Part shown: one piece after another, positions 28,172 to 36,831 of the stretch | Numbering within the stretch: position 1 is the first letter of the stretch | Layout: each line of letters opens with the position of its first letter | Assembly (NCBI RefSeq): GCF_900116345.1 | Contig: NZ_FPAH01000010.1 | Span: forward strand, 26,421 to 90,420 | Direction of reading: 5' to 3' | Length of the DNA: 64,000 nt | From: Succinivibrio dextrinosolvens | GTDB taxonomy: Bacteria > Pseudomonadota > Gammaproteobacteria > Enterobacterales > Succinivibrionaceae | Made by a program: the position numbers and the translations under genes | The notes under the pieces: generated by a model | Database searches by the model: none | Told to the model about the DNA's origin: nothing | Seen by the model: the letters and a program-made list of their open reading frames with translations, nothing else

Positions 28172-28218
28172 TAGGCCGTAATATCTAGGCCTAGGTGATA
28201 ACGTTGGACTCAACGTTA
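28172..28218 (-). promoter_or_regulatory. Paired hairpins in the rho leader
   Basis: Two inverted repeats lie 85-130 bases upstream of the rho ATG: TAGGCC / GGCCTA around 28172-28193 and a perfect 8-base TAACGTTG / CAACGTTA with a 4-base loop at 28199-28218. In E. coli, rho is autoregulated by attenuation in its leader. Whether these stems act in that way is inference. Confidence 0.45.
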
Positions 28219-28379
28219 GGCGTATCATAACACAGTTTTTTTCAAAGTTTGCAAATTTTTTTCGATATTTATGCCATTTGTTCCTTTGTGTTACAAATGG
28301 GAGATAGGAGGGATCTGCAGAAAAAAAATTATCCTATACTAAGAATATCCGTTTAATATTTTATACAGAGCTAATGAGA

Positions 28380-29384
28380 ATGAAGCTTTACAGATATTTA
28401 GCACTTTCATTTCTTACTGCGGCGTTATGCCTGCCGGTAGCCAGTGTTCAGGCAAAAACGGTTATTGAAGTTGCTCATACCCATAAGGAAACACATCCGG
28501 ATCATCTTGCCATGCTTGCCTTCAAGGACTATGTTGAAAAGCATGCTGGCAATGACTATGAAGTGCAGATTTATCCAGATAATAAGGCAGGTTCGAATGA
28601 ACAGGTAATTGAGCTGCTAAGATCTGGATCCGTTCAATTTATGGTTATTTCTACTTCAAATCTTGAGCAATACAATAAAAAATATGCCCTGTTCTCTATT
28701 CCATACCTGTTCTCATCAGAAGAGAACTATGAAAAGTTCATTACCGATCCAGCCGTACTGGAGGACCTGGGAGCAAAAAATGAAGAGGACGGTTTTACTC
28801 CCCTTTCAGCCTTCACATCCGGTTCCAGAAGCTTCTACGCTAAAAGTCCAATCAATACCCCAGAGGATTTGAAAGGAAAAACCTTCCGTGTACAAACCGG
28901 ACGAACCAACAGGGAGATGATGAGCTTTTTTGATTCTAATTACGTGACCATCAGCTTCGGTGAAGTTTATAGCGCCCTGGAAAAAGGACTGATTGACGGC
29001 GCCGAGAACAATGAGCTTGCTCTGGTTGAACAGAAACACGGTGAATTCTGTAAATACTACAGTTATGATCACCATCAGATGGTTCCAGATCTTCTGGTGG
29101 GTTCATCCGTATTTCTATACTCTATTCCTCATAAGGATTTTGATATTTTCAAACAAGCTGCGATAGAAGCCCAGAAAGTTGAATTCAGTCTATGGAAGGA
29201 GAAAATTCAGCAGGCCAAAAAGAAAGCTCAGCAGATGGGAGTCAAGTTCAAAGAGGTTAATGTGGATGACTTCAGAAATACTGTTTCAGCTGTACATGAG
29301 CATATTCTGAAATCAAGACCGGAGATAAAGGAGCTTTATGATAAAGCTATAGCTTTAGATTCAGGTAAAGCTGCGAAAAAATAG
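28380..29384 (+). CDS. TRAP transporter solute-binding protein (DctP family)
   Basis: This is a periplasmic binding protein of the tripartite TRAP class, which captures C4-dicarboxylates or other organic acids. It has a signal peptide (MKLYRYLALSFLTAALCLPV to residue 25, cut after VQA). DctP-family motifs follow: VAHTHKETHPDHLAMLAFKD, the strand FMVISTSNL, KGKTFRVQTGRTNREMM (Arg that binds the carboxylate) and YSALEKGLIDGAENNE. I prefer the second ATG (28380) because AGAG lies nine bases upstream; one at 28374 is possible. No DctQ or DctM membrane subunit is adjacent, so its permease must be elsewhere. Confidence 0.9.
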   Translation: MKLYRYLALSFLTAALCLPVASVQAKTVIEVAHTHKETHPDHLAMLAFKDYVEKHAGNDYEVQIYPDNKAGSNEQVIELLRSGSVQFMVISTSNLEQYNKKYALFSIPYLFSSEENYEKFITDPAVLEDLGAKNEEDGFTPLSAFTSGSRSFYAKSPINTPEDLKGKTFRVQTGRTNREMMSFFDSNYVTISFGEVYSALEKGLIDGAENNELALVEQKHGEFCKYYSYDHHQMVPDLLVGSSVFLYSIPHKDFDIFKQAAIEAQKVEFSLWKEKIQQAKKKAQQMGVKFKEVNVDDFRNTVSAVHEHILKSRPEIKELYDKAIALDSGKAAKK

Positions 29385-29502
29385 CGCCACGCCATTTACA
29401 GCTTAGGCTATAATTAGAGAGTTCATAAATAACCGATTGAAATATCGGTTATTTTTTGGGATTTCCGCGAATCACACAAACTCTGTTTACAGGATTTTTT
29501 CT

Positions 29503-29883
29503 ATGAATTTCAACGCAGTACATCATATTGCCATTATCGGTCGAGACTATCAAAAATCCAGACACTTCTACGTTGATCTGCTGGGATTTAAGGTTATCAG
29601 AGAAAACCACCGTGAAGACAGAAATGACTGGAAGATTGATCTTGCCTGCGGAGATATCGAAATCGAATTATTCATCAAGGAAGATGCACCAGAGAGAAAC
29701 AGCGGTCCCGAAAGTGCTGGCCTCAGACACCTTGCCTTTAGAGTTGAAAGTGTGGAGGAAACAGTAAAGGAGCTGAACCGTCTTGGAATTGAAACTGAAC
29801 CGGTAAGAGAAGACACCTTTACTCATAAAAAAATGACATTCTTCCGTGATCCGGACAATCTGCCACTCGAAATTCACGAGTAG
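29503..29883 (+). CDS. VOC (glyoxalase-fold) protein, YaeR-like
   Basis: A 126-residue single-domain vicinal-oxygen-chelate protein. The start at 29503 (MNFNAVHHIAIIGRDYQKSR) has AGGA upstream; the longer frame has no supported start. Metal-ligand positions are visible as HHIAII near the N-terminus, LRHLAFRVES in the middle and FFRDPDNLPLEIHE at the end, giving the usual His/Glu set. Length and motifs match E. coli YaeR, whose substrate is unknown. It sits convergent to uvrD with only 21 bases between. Confidence 0.85.
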   Translation: MNFNAVHHIAIIGRDYQKSRHFYVDLLGFKVIRENHREDRNDWKIDLACGDIEIELFIKEDAPERNSGPESAGLRHLAFRVESVEETVKELNRLGIETEPVREDTFTHKKMTFFRDPDNLPLEIHE

Positions 29884-29904
29884 CAGACACAATCTTTGAG
29901 GAGG

Positions 29905-32073
29905 TTAATAGTAGGAATAGCCTTTAACCGCCTCAATCATTAAAGGAACATCCTGCTTGCCTTTGTACTCACGAACCAGATCACGCAAGAATGAGCTGGC
30001 ACCTGTAGGTTCTGAGTTACCGAACATGCTTCTGACCTGAGCATAGCTGATAAACAGAGCTTTCTTGGCTCGGGTTACACCAACATAGGCAAGTCGGCGC
30101 TCCTCGGCCAGAGATTTATCTGAATAGGCAGAAAGTCTTGATGGCAGAATATCCTTTTCAAAACCGACCAGGAATACATACTTGAACTCAAGGCCCTTTG
30201 AGGCGTGCATAGTCATCAGATTAACCGCATCCCCAACATTGGAGGTACCGCCCTCCTCATTAAGCTCACCGGTTGAAACCAGAGTAATGTTGGACAGATA
30301 GGTTAAGAGCGGATCTTCCTTCCTTTCTGCCTGACTATCAGCGGCAGTACCCTCAGGAGCACTTTCATCAGGGACATCTGAGGCAGCAGAGGCTGAGGAT
30401 TCAAATTCCTTGATATTGGTAATCAGCATACCCAGGTTGGCATAACGGGAGTGTTCCTCATTATCCTTGCCATCCTTGAAGTCTTTTTCCTGATAGTACT
30501 TATAAAGACCTGTACTTCTGAGCATCTCATCGGCAAAGGCAGATAGATTCATATTCTGTCGCTTCTCATTAAGTGACTTGAAAAGCTCATAGAATACAGA
30601 AACCTTTTTATAAAGACCGCTTAAGGTCTTATCCACATTTCCTGAATTCACATGAGCATCCAGAAGACGTATTGCCTTGATTAAAGAGCAGTTTCTCTCT
30701 GTGGCAATAGTTCTCAGGCTTTCCACAACCTTAGGTCCGATCTTTCGTGAAGGGGTATTGATAATTCTGAGTAAGGCAGTATCGTCATCCTCATTCACCA
30801 GAATTCTCATATAGGCAATGGCATCGAGGATCTCGGCACGCTCGAAGAATTTCTGACCACCGTAAATCACAAAAGGAATATGCTTTCTTAGAAGGTTCTG
30901 CTCAAAATCCAGAGACAGATAGTTGTTACGGTAAAGGATAGCGATGTCCCTGTAATCCACCCCTTCATCATGCAGAGAGGCAATACGGTCGGTAACAGTA
31001 GCGGATTCCACCTTGTTGTTGGCACAGTTTAGAATCTTAACCTTATCACCATCACCGAAATTTCCCTTTAACACCTTCTCCATCAGACGGTCACTGTTAA
31101 AGCCGATAATGGTGTTGGCAACATCCAGAATCTTCTGGGTGGAACGATAGTTTAGAGCTAAAAGCACCTGTTTGACATCAGTAAAGTCTTCTAAAAACTT
31201 TCTCATGTTGCCGACATCCGCACCTCTCCATCCGTAGATGGACTGATCATCATCTCCAACCACCAGCACATGAGCATCGGGACCTGCAATCAGACGCAGG
31301 AAGCGGTACTGAATTGAGTTGGTATCCTGAAACTCGTCCACCAGAATCTCTTTGAAGCGACGGTGCTGAAGTTCTCGGATTTCACGATTGTTCTCAAGAA
31401 GTTCAACAGTGCGTAAAAGCAGCTCACTGAAATCAACGGAGTTTTCCTGATTGCAGACTTTCTCGTAGACGGTATAGACACGGCTGGTAATCTTCACATG
31501 GTCAGGAGACTTTACTGAGACCATCTTGCTGTATGCCAGTGCACGGATGCCGTTTTCCTTCTGCTTACTGATGTTGGAGGCTATATCTGAAGGCTTGAAC
31601 TCCTTTGTATCAATATTCATATCCTTCATCAGTCGCTTAACCAGAGATACCTGACTGTCAGTATCTAAAATGGTAAAGCCAGGGACCAGTCCTGCGTACT
31701 GGGCATAGGCACGAAGCAGTCTTAAACAGATGGAATGGAAGGTATTGGCCCACAGGGAGGTCTGTACCGAGTTACCAACCATTACCCCCAGTCTCTCACG
31801 CATCTCGGTTGCAGCCTTGTTGGTAAAGGTTACAGCCATGATATTACGAGGAGCAATATGGTAGTGTCTTATAAGCCAGGCGATTCTTGAAACCAGAACT
31901 CTGGTTTTACCGGTTCCGGCACCTGCAATAATCAGCATATTGCGAAGTTCAGCAGAAACCGCCTCATGCTGTGATTCATTTAAACCTTCAAGGATCTTGT
32001 CTGACTGAGGATCTTCATCCAGAGCATCCTCAGATAGGCCGTTGTTTAGCTCGTAAAGTGAATTGTCTTGCAT
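29905..32073 (-). CDS. uvrD: DNA helicase II (UvrD)
   Basis: UvrD is a superfamily 1 3'-5' helicase for nucleotide excision and mismatch repair. The 722-residue product has Walker A IIAGAGTGKT (residues 48-57), motif Ia VTFTNKAATEM, motif II EILVDEFQDTN, motif III VGDDDQSIYGWRGAD and motif V/VI MTMHASKGLEFKYVFLVG and YVGVTRAKK. A poly-acidic N-terminal extension of about 25 residues and a low-complexity insert (SSASAASDVPDES) are minor differences from E. coli. It is the last gene of xerC-yigB-uvrD, two bases after yigB, as in E. coli. Confidence 0.95.
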   Translation of the reverse strand: MQDNSLYELNNGLSEDALDEDPQSDKILEGLNESQHEAVSAELRNMLIIAGAGTGKTRVLVSRIAWLIRHYHIAPRNIMAVTFTNKAATEMRERLGVMVGNSVQTSLWANTFHSICLRLLRAYAQYAGLVPGFTILDTDSQVSLVKRLMKDMNIDTKEFKPSDIASNISKQKENGIRALAYSKMVSVKSPDHVKITSRVYTVYEKVCNQENSVDFSELLLRTVELLENNREIRELQHRRFKEILVDEFQDTNSIQYRFLRLIAGPDAHVLVVGDDDQSIYGWRGADVGNMRKFLEDFTDVKQVLLALNYRSTQKILDVANTIIGFNSDRLMEKVLKGNFGDGDKVKILNCANNKVESATVTDRIASLHDEGVDYRDIAILYRNNYLSLDFEQNLLRKHIPFVIYGGQKFFERAEILDAIAYMRILVNEDDDTALLRIINTPSRKIGPKVVESLRTIATERNCSLIKAIRLLDAHVNSGNVDKTLSGLYKKVSVFYELFKSLNEKRQNMNLSAFADEMLRSTGLYKYYQEKDFKDGKDNEEHSRYANLGMLITNIKEFESSASAASDVPDESAPEGTAADSQAERKEDPLLTYLSNITLVSTGELNEEGGTSNVGDAVNLMTMHASKGLEFKYVFLVGFEKDILPSRLSAYSDKSLAEERRLAYVGVTRAKKALFISYAQVRSMFGNSEPTGASSFLRDLVREYKGKQDVPLMIEAVKGYSYY

Positions 32074-32075
32074 AT

Positions 32076-32807
32076 TTAAAGTAAGTCTTTAAGTTCCAGA
32101 ACATTGTCCAGAAGAATATTTGGCAGCACCTTCAGCTGCTTCTCATCAGGTGAAATACCGGTATAACCTTTGTATACCCAGGCGCATTTACAGCCAGCCT
32201 GTACGGCACCATAGACATCAGTGAAAGGATCATCACCGATATGCAGTATTTCATCTATTTTAACATTTTTATATTTAGCGCATTCTTCGAACATATCTGC
32301 ATAGGGTTTTCTGCGCAGGCCTCCTACGGAAGGACGGATATCGCGCTCAAAGTAGCTGTCCAGACCGATTTTAGATGGCTTGAGATTTCCGTTTGAAACC
32401 GCAATCATAGGATATTTCTGTCTAAGACCAGCTAGCATATCATAGATATCCTGATGAACAAATCCGGAGGAGCGATGCTCAACAAAAAGATCAACGAGCT
32501 CTTTAGCATCATCAAGACCGTTCTTTAACGGAATCTTAAGACGCTTAAAAGCCTCCACCAGACTTACCTCGCGCAGCAGAGTCACATCATCGGCAAGAGC
32601 TGGATTGTCATGCAGAACTTCTGCTTTAACCTGTGACCAGTAGTCATACTTAAGACAGGCTCCGCCTAAACCGTAGGTGTCACAGAGGTACTGGGTAAAC
32701 CAGGCCTCTGCTTTTCGAAGTACTGTTTCACAGTCATAAAGAGTATTATCTAAATCAAAGGAAAGGACTTTTATCTTACTAAGATCAATCTGTTTTAAAA
32801 ATTTCAA
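32076..32807 (-). CDS. yigB: HAD-family hydrolase, YigB-like (FMN/sugar phosphatase)
   Basis: A 243-residue haloacid-dehalogenase phosphatase; E. coli YigB dephosphorylates FMN in riboflavin metabolism. HAD motifs are visible: motif I LSFDLDNTLYDCE, motif II VSNGNL, motif III Lys in KIGLDSYF/RRKPYADMF, and motif IV IGDDPFTDVYGAVQAG. It overlaps xerC by four bases (ATGA) and precedes uvrD by two, so the three are translationally coupled. The gene symbol rests on this synteny as much as on sequence; the substrate is not shown here. Confidence 0.87.
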   Translation of the reverse strand: MKFLKQIDLSKIKVLSFDLDNTLYDCETVLRKAEAWFTQYLCDTYGLGGACLKYDYWSQVKAEVLHDNPALADDVTLLREVSLVEAFKRLKIPLKNGLDDAKELVDLFVEHRSSGFVHQDIYDMLAGLRQKYPMIAVSNGNLKPSKIGLDSYFERDIRPSVGGLRRKPYADMFEECAKYKNVKIDEILHIGDDPFTDVYGAVQAGCKCAWVYKGYTGISPDEKQLKVLPNILLDNVLELKDLL

Positions 32808-33715
32808 TTCTTTTTCCTGGATGCTAATGGATGAGACTTATTATATACGGCTTTTAGATGTTCAAAATCCAGATGAGTATAAATCTGTGTTGCCGCAAGA
32901 CTTGCATGTCCCAGCATTTCCTGTACCGAACGCAGATCAGCTCCGCCCTGCAGCAGCTCTGTGGCAAAGGAATGTCTGAGCTTATGAGGATTCAGATGGG
33001 CACTGACACTGGCTTTATCGCAAAGTTTCATCAGATTCTGCTCCACACCTCGAGTAGTCAATCTGCGCCCAAAACGGTTTAAAAACAGAGCCGGCTCTTT
33101 TGGCTCAAAACTTTCACGAATCAGAAGATAGTCACTTATCTTTGAGATGGCGCTGTCGTTTACAGGAACCACACGCTGCTTGCCACCCTTGCCCAGAACT
33201 TTTACCTCCTGGACGAATTCATCGTAGTCCTCCAGATCAAGACCGACCAGCTCGGAGACACGCAGACCGGAGGAGAACAGCAGTTCAACAATGGCCAGAT
33301 CACGTCTTTCGTATATGGTTTCAGGCTTTAAAGACAGAATCGCATCTATCTCCGTCAATGAGAGGATCTTGGGCAGATGTCTTTTGATCTTAGGGGCTTT
33401 TATCAGTGAAAAAGGATTATCGGGAATTTCTTCTATGGATACAAGAAATTTAAAAAAGGAGCTTAAGGCATAAAGATCGTGGGCAACAGAGTTGTTGTTA
33501 AGCTTGTTCAGATCAGAGCCAAAATTTAATTCTCTCTGAATTACTCGCATCTGCTCAAGTTTAACGTCTTTCCAGTCTTTGAGATCGGAGAATTCCCTTT
33601 CCAGAACTTCAAGCGCTTTAAACAGAACCCGCTGATAAGAGTCGATAGTATGCTGACTTGCCCGTTTTTCAAAACGAAGCTTATCTAAATACCTGACAAT
33701 CAGATCTTTTAACAT
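32804..33715 (-). CDS. xerC: Tyrosine recombinase XerC
   Basis: XerC, with XerD, resolves chromosome dimers at dif. The 303-residue product has the N-terminal core-binding domain (LRFEKRASQHTIDSYQRVL) and the catalytic set of tyrosine recombinases: Arg in FSSGLRVSELVGL, Lys in GKGGKQRVVPV, His-x-x-Arg in HKLRHSFATELL, His in LGHASLAATQIY, and Tyr in IYTHLDFEHL. Its place before yigB-uvrD identifies it as the housekeeping XerC and not an integrase of a mobile element. In E. coli dapF and yigA precede it; here a chaperone-protease pair has been inserted in between. Confidence 0.95.
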   Translation of the reverse strand: MLKDLIVRYLDKLRFEKRASQHTIDSYQRVLFKALEVLEREFSDLKDWKDVKLEQMRVIQRELNFGSDLNKLNNNSVAHDLYALSSFFKFLVSIEEIPDNPFSLIKAPKIKRHLPKILSLTEIDAILSLKPETIYERRDLAIVELLFSSGLRVSELVGLDLEDYDEFVQEVKVLGKGGKQRVVPVNDSAISKISDYLLIRESFEPKEPALFLNRFGRRLTTRGVEQNLMKLCDKASVSAHLNPHKLRHSFATELLQGGADLRSVQEMLGHASLAATQIYTHLDFEHLKAVYNKSHPLASRKKN

Positions 33716-34003
33716 ATAAGCAAATCAGAAACAGTAGCGTAAACAGGGAACAATCTTCAATATTATTATTCAAAAGTATGACTTCTTTTTTTTAATCAGG
33801 CAACCCAAAATGCAAATTGATTTAAGGTCAACACAGAAATTATCTGAAGTGTGATCTACTCATAGAATCTCACCTTATTACATCAAAGAGAGCGGTATGA
33901 AATATTCTATAATTTTAAAATACGACTTCAAGTCACATTTTATAATTTTTATAACTACATTTAAATAACATTTCCTTTATAATTAAAAAAAAAAGGAGTA
34001 AGT
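33716..34003. other. Divergent gap between xerC and the second chaperone gene
   Basis: This 288-base, AT-rich region must hold the promoter for the plus-strand chaperone-protease pair and, since the dapF operon is separated from xerC, a promoter for xerC-yigB-uvrD on the minus strand. A GGAG ribosome-binding site preceded by ten A ends the region. I found no copy of the repeat seen around the first effector module. Confidence 0.45.
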
Positions 34004-34477
34004 ATGAGTTTAACTCAGGCAAAATTATTATTTTCCGACATGACAAAAACCCTGAAAATTGGTGAAGGTACCTTTAATGATCAGGGTATGTGCCGCATTG
34101 TACTAAAAGACGAATGGATGCCACCTATTAATTTCTGTTACCTGGACAGTACTGACGAAATTCTGATTTTTTCTGCAATTGGAATCATTGAAGGAAAAAA
34201 AGAACCTGAAGTATTCAAAGCTCTTTTTTACAGACAATTCCTTTTTGATAAGAGTAACAGCATTACCTATGCTCTTGCTCCAGATAACAATGCGTTAACA
34301 GCACAGGTGAAACTTCATGTTTCAGTATTGACCGTAGATGATTTTGCTGATGCTGTAGAAAAATTTGCCAATGAAGTAGCTTACCTTAGAGTTACTTATT
34401 TCAGTAAAGACGACAATGTTACAGATTCAGGCTATCAGCAGGATGTACTTGATATTGCTTCAGGACTAATGGGATAA
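34004..34477 (+). CDS. CesT-type type III secretion chaperone (pair 2)
   Basis: A second small acidic protein (157 residues) with the CesT-like layout: an N-terminal helix (TQAKLLFSDMTKTLKI), strands with CRIVLKDEWMPPINFCYLDS and EILIFSAIGII, a helix (PEVFKALFYRQFLFDKSNSI) and strand-helix (KLHVSVLTVDDFADAVEKFA). It has little obvious identity with the first chaperone, as usual for dedicated class I chaperones. It ends 47 bases before a calpain-like protease gene. The pair lies on the strand opposite to the flanking xerC and dapF operons. The assignment is by fold pattern and gene order only. Confidence 0.7.
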   Translation: MSLTQAKLLFSDMTKTLKIGEGTFNDQGMCRIVLKDEWMPPINFCYLDSTDEILIFSAIGIIEGKKEPEVFKALFYRQFLFDKSNSITYALAPDNNALTAQVKLHVSVLTVDDFADAVEKFANEVAYLRVTYFSKDDNVTDSGYQQDVLDIASGLMG

Positions 34478-34524
34478 CCCACTTAACAATAATTTTTGAG
34501 GTGTGAGGGGAAAAGGAGTTCGAT

Positions 34525-35826
34525 ATGTCAGATCCAGTTTCAAGAAATAACGTATCCAACAATGGCAACCAGTATTACAATTCAAATCAGATTGACGACG
34601 ATGACTTCCAAATAAGTGGAAATCCTAATGAGACTGTAAAAGTCCAAAACCAGGAAAACGAGGACGATTTTGTAGTCAATGTCTCGCCAAAAGGGAATGA
34701 AAGCAAGAAGGCTAATTTAAGTAACGCGTTTGTAGTCGACAAATTCAATCTGCCTGAAAAGACAGCAAGTACCCTTAAAAACATCAGAGTTCCAAAACCA
34801 TCAAGTGGATTCTTCAATAAAATTGGAAGAATGATTCTTAAAGTAGTTAACTTCTTTAAGGGAGTATCTGATTCTTCAACACTTTCCACTCCTCAGAAAA
34901 TAGATGAATTGCGAGGCATAAAGGTTCAGAGTAAGCTGCCTGAACCATCCCAGCCAAATGGAAAACCTTATTCCATGACCACAGAACAGCTTGCTAGACT
35001 GGCAGGACTGGGAGCTAATACCAAAATAGAGCCATTTTCAGAAATTGGTACAAATTTCAGGAACATCAATCATGTACTGTTCGGTGACAACGGCATGCCA
35101 AAACTAAGTGACATTAAGCAGGATCCGGAATTTCAGGACTGCTGGTTCCTGTCAGCAATTACCTCTATTCTAAGTACACAGGGAACTGACGCCATTTTCA
35201 GACTGTTTGACATAAGTGAAACTCCAAATCATGTTCTTGTAAGACTTGGAGAAAATACCTATGACGTACCTCTGGGCAGAATCAAGGATGGAAATGGAAA
35301 TAAGTTCGGTAGTAACAGTGCCAACTGGGTTGTGGCTCTAGAGAATGCAATGCTTATGCATTTAGGCGTTGAATATTCAAATACAAACGCCCAAAATGTA
35401 ACTGCAAAAGACCTTAAGATGGCCTATCGTTCTGCCGGAGATGGACTTACAGCATTATTGGGCTGTTCTTTTAAGCATCGAATTGATCATAGATCCCTGC
35501 ATATGTCCAGCAATGAGGTTCTGGACCTTATCAAGGATAATCTTTCAAAACATAAACCAGTTGTTATCGGACATTCTTCTAAAGCAACAGCTCTTTCTGA
35601 TGGTATTTCTCCAGGACACGCTGTGACTGTTCTTGATATAGAGAACAATAACAAGGTTGTTGTGCTTGATCCTTACGGAGAAGTTAAAAAAGTTCCGGTA
35701 TCTTCATTAAAGAACTATTCCGTTTATCAGGTTACTGACTTCGCCGAACACCAGGATATTGTTAATGGAAGAAATATCATAAAGGATGAAGACATCCCTG
35801 AAGACAAAGATGAAAATGATTTCTAA
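34525..35826 (+). CDS. Calpain-like cysteine protease, putative type III effector
   Basis: A 433-residue protein without signal peptide. Residues 1-190 are polar and disordered-looking, with a hydrophobic-basic patch (SGFFNKIGRMILKVVNFFKG, residues 93-112) that could bind the upstream chaperone. Residues 190-400 match the calpain (C2) protease core: Cys206 in FQDCWFLSAITS, His365 in PGHAVTVLDI and Asp382 in VVLDPYGE, where classical calpains have Asn in an NPWG-like motif. The tail is acidic. A CesT-like chaperone gene precedes it, which suggests delivery into host cells by type III secretion. The protease fold is well supported; secretion and host target are inference. Confidence 0.8.
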   Translation: MSDPVSRNNVSNNGNQYYNSNQIDDDDFQISGNPNETVKVQNQENEDDFVVNVSPKGNESKKANLSNAFVVDKFNLPEKTASTLKNIRVPKPSSGFFNKIGRMILKVVNFFKGVSDSSTLSTPQKIDELRGIKVQSKLPEPSQPNGKPYSMTTEQLARLAGLGANTKIEPFSEIGTNFRNINHVLFGDNGMPKLSDIKQDPEFQDCWFLSAITSILSTQGTDAIFRLFDISETPNHVLVRLGENTYDVPLGRIKDGNGNKFGSNSANWVVALENAMLMHLGVEYSNTNAQNVTAKDLKMAYRSAGDGLTALLGCSFKHRIDHRSLHMSSNEVLDLIKDNLSKHKPVVIGHSSKATALSDGISPGHAVTVLDIENNNKVVVLDPYGEVKKVPVSSLKNYSVYQVTDFAEHQDIVNGRNIIKDEDIPEDKDENDF

Positions 35827-35838
35827 TCACAGAAAGGG

Positions 35839-35889
35839 AACTCGGATTTTCAAGGTTTTCATGACTGAAGATTAAAGAAGATCCGAGTT
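35839..35889 (+). terminator. Hairpin after the calpain-like gene
   Basis: AACTCGGAT and ATCCGAGTT form a 9-base stem, extendable by two pairs past a mismatch, with a loop of about 30 bases and a short T-rich tail. It begins 13 bases after the stop codon. It is a probable terminator, weaker than that of the first effector operon. Confidence 0.5.
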
Positions 35890-35982
35890 TAGTTCGTCCT
35901 GCGCTTCTACAATAATCCCGTTTGCAATTTTTTCCTTTCTTAGGTGGAAAAGAGGACAATTAGTACAAGAGAAAGTATCTGA

Positions 35983-36819
35983 TTAGACTACAAAGGTACC
36001 GTCATACACACGGGAAATCTCGGAGACAGTCATAAAGACAGGCTCCTTTCCGCCCTTCCATTCAATATGAGCAGTACCACCAGGCATTTTTACCTTTACA
36101 GGAGAACTAAGTTTTCCTGAGGTAATACCGCTGACACAGGAAGCACAGGCACAGGTACCGTTGGCAAGGGTAACTCCGCAACCGCGCTCAAAGATATTAA
36201 GCGAAATTTCATGCTCTGATTCGACTTTTACAAAGCTTACATTCACTTTCTCTGGGAATTTCTCGTCGGATTCGACCTCTTTGCCATATTTTTCAAGCGG
36301 AATTCTATTCAGATCATCCACAAAGAAAACAGCGTGAGGATTACCCATGGAAACAACGCTGTGAGACAGTTCAACACCGTCTTTGAATTTGAAAGGATAA
36401 GTATCGGAAGTATGCAGGGAGGCAAAAGGAATATCCTCAGGTGCAAAGGATGGTACACCGACATTCACGCATACCGAGCCATCCTCGTTAAGCTTTACCT
36501 GCAGAAGTCTTGAGGCTGAACTTACCTGAAGATCATTTTTTGCAGTAAGCTTGTGTTCGATTACGAAATGAATAAAGCAGGCAGCAGCATTAGCGCCTAT
36601 CTGAACCTCGGTTCCGTCGGAGTTGAAGATCCTGAAATGAAAATCCACCTCAGGATCAAAAGGAGGTTCAACCAGAATCAGCTGATCAAATCCAATTCCA
36701 AAATGTCTGTCAGCAAGCTTTCTTATAAGTTCAGGAGAGAAAAACGCTTTCTGAGTAATGGCGTCAACAAACATAAAGTCGTTGCCGCAGCACTGCATTT
36801 TGGAAAATTTGAAAATCAT
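35983..36819 (-). CDS. DapF-family protein lacking both catalytic cysteines
   Basis: By position (next to lysA, lptM, cyaA) and sequence (FSKMQCCGNDFMFVDAITQK, RHFGIGFDQLILVEPPFDP) this is the native gammaproteobacterial diaminopimelate epimerase gene. However, the two active-site motifs are ruined: the QCGNGARC-type motif reads QIGANAAAC, with Gly75 in place of the first catalytic Cys, and GETxACGSGAC reads GVTLANGTCAC, with Asn220 in place of the second. The frame is otherwise intact at 278 residues. It should not be able to racemise DAP by the known two-cysteine mechanism. An intact dapF exists at 56975. It may be an early pseudogene or a protein with a new role. Confidence 0.88.
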   Translation of the reverse strand: MIFKFSKMQCCGNDFMFVDAITQKAFFSPELIRKLADRHFGIGFDQLILVEPPFDPEVDFHFRIFNSDGTEVQIGANAAACFIHFVIEHKLTAKNDLQVSSASRLLQVKLNEDGSVCVNVGVPSFAPEDIPFASLHTSDTYPFKFKDGVELSHSVVSMGNPHAVFFVDDLNRIPLEKYGKEVESDEKFPEKVNVSFVKVESEHEISLNIFERGCGVTLANGTCACASCVSGITSGKLSSPVKVKMPGGTAHIEWKGGKEPVFMTVSEISRVYDGTFVV

Positions 36820-36831
36820 GCTAATCCTTTA

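Noticed and set aside
32804..33715. xerC as the integrase of the inserted chaperone-protease module
   Set aside because: It is translationally coupled to yigB-uvrD in the conserved order, so it is the housekeeping recombinase.
35983..36819. The degenerate dapF called as a pseudogene outright
   Set aside because: The frame is complete with no stop or frameshift and conserved outside the active site, so a changed function cannot be excluded.
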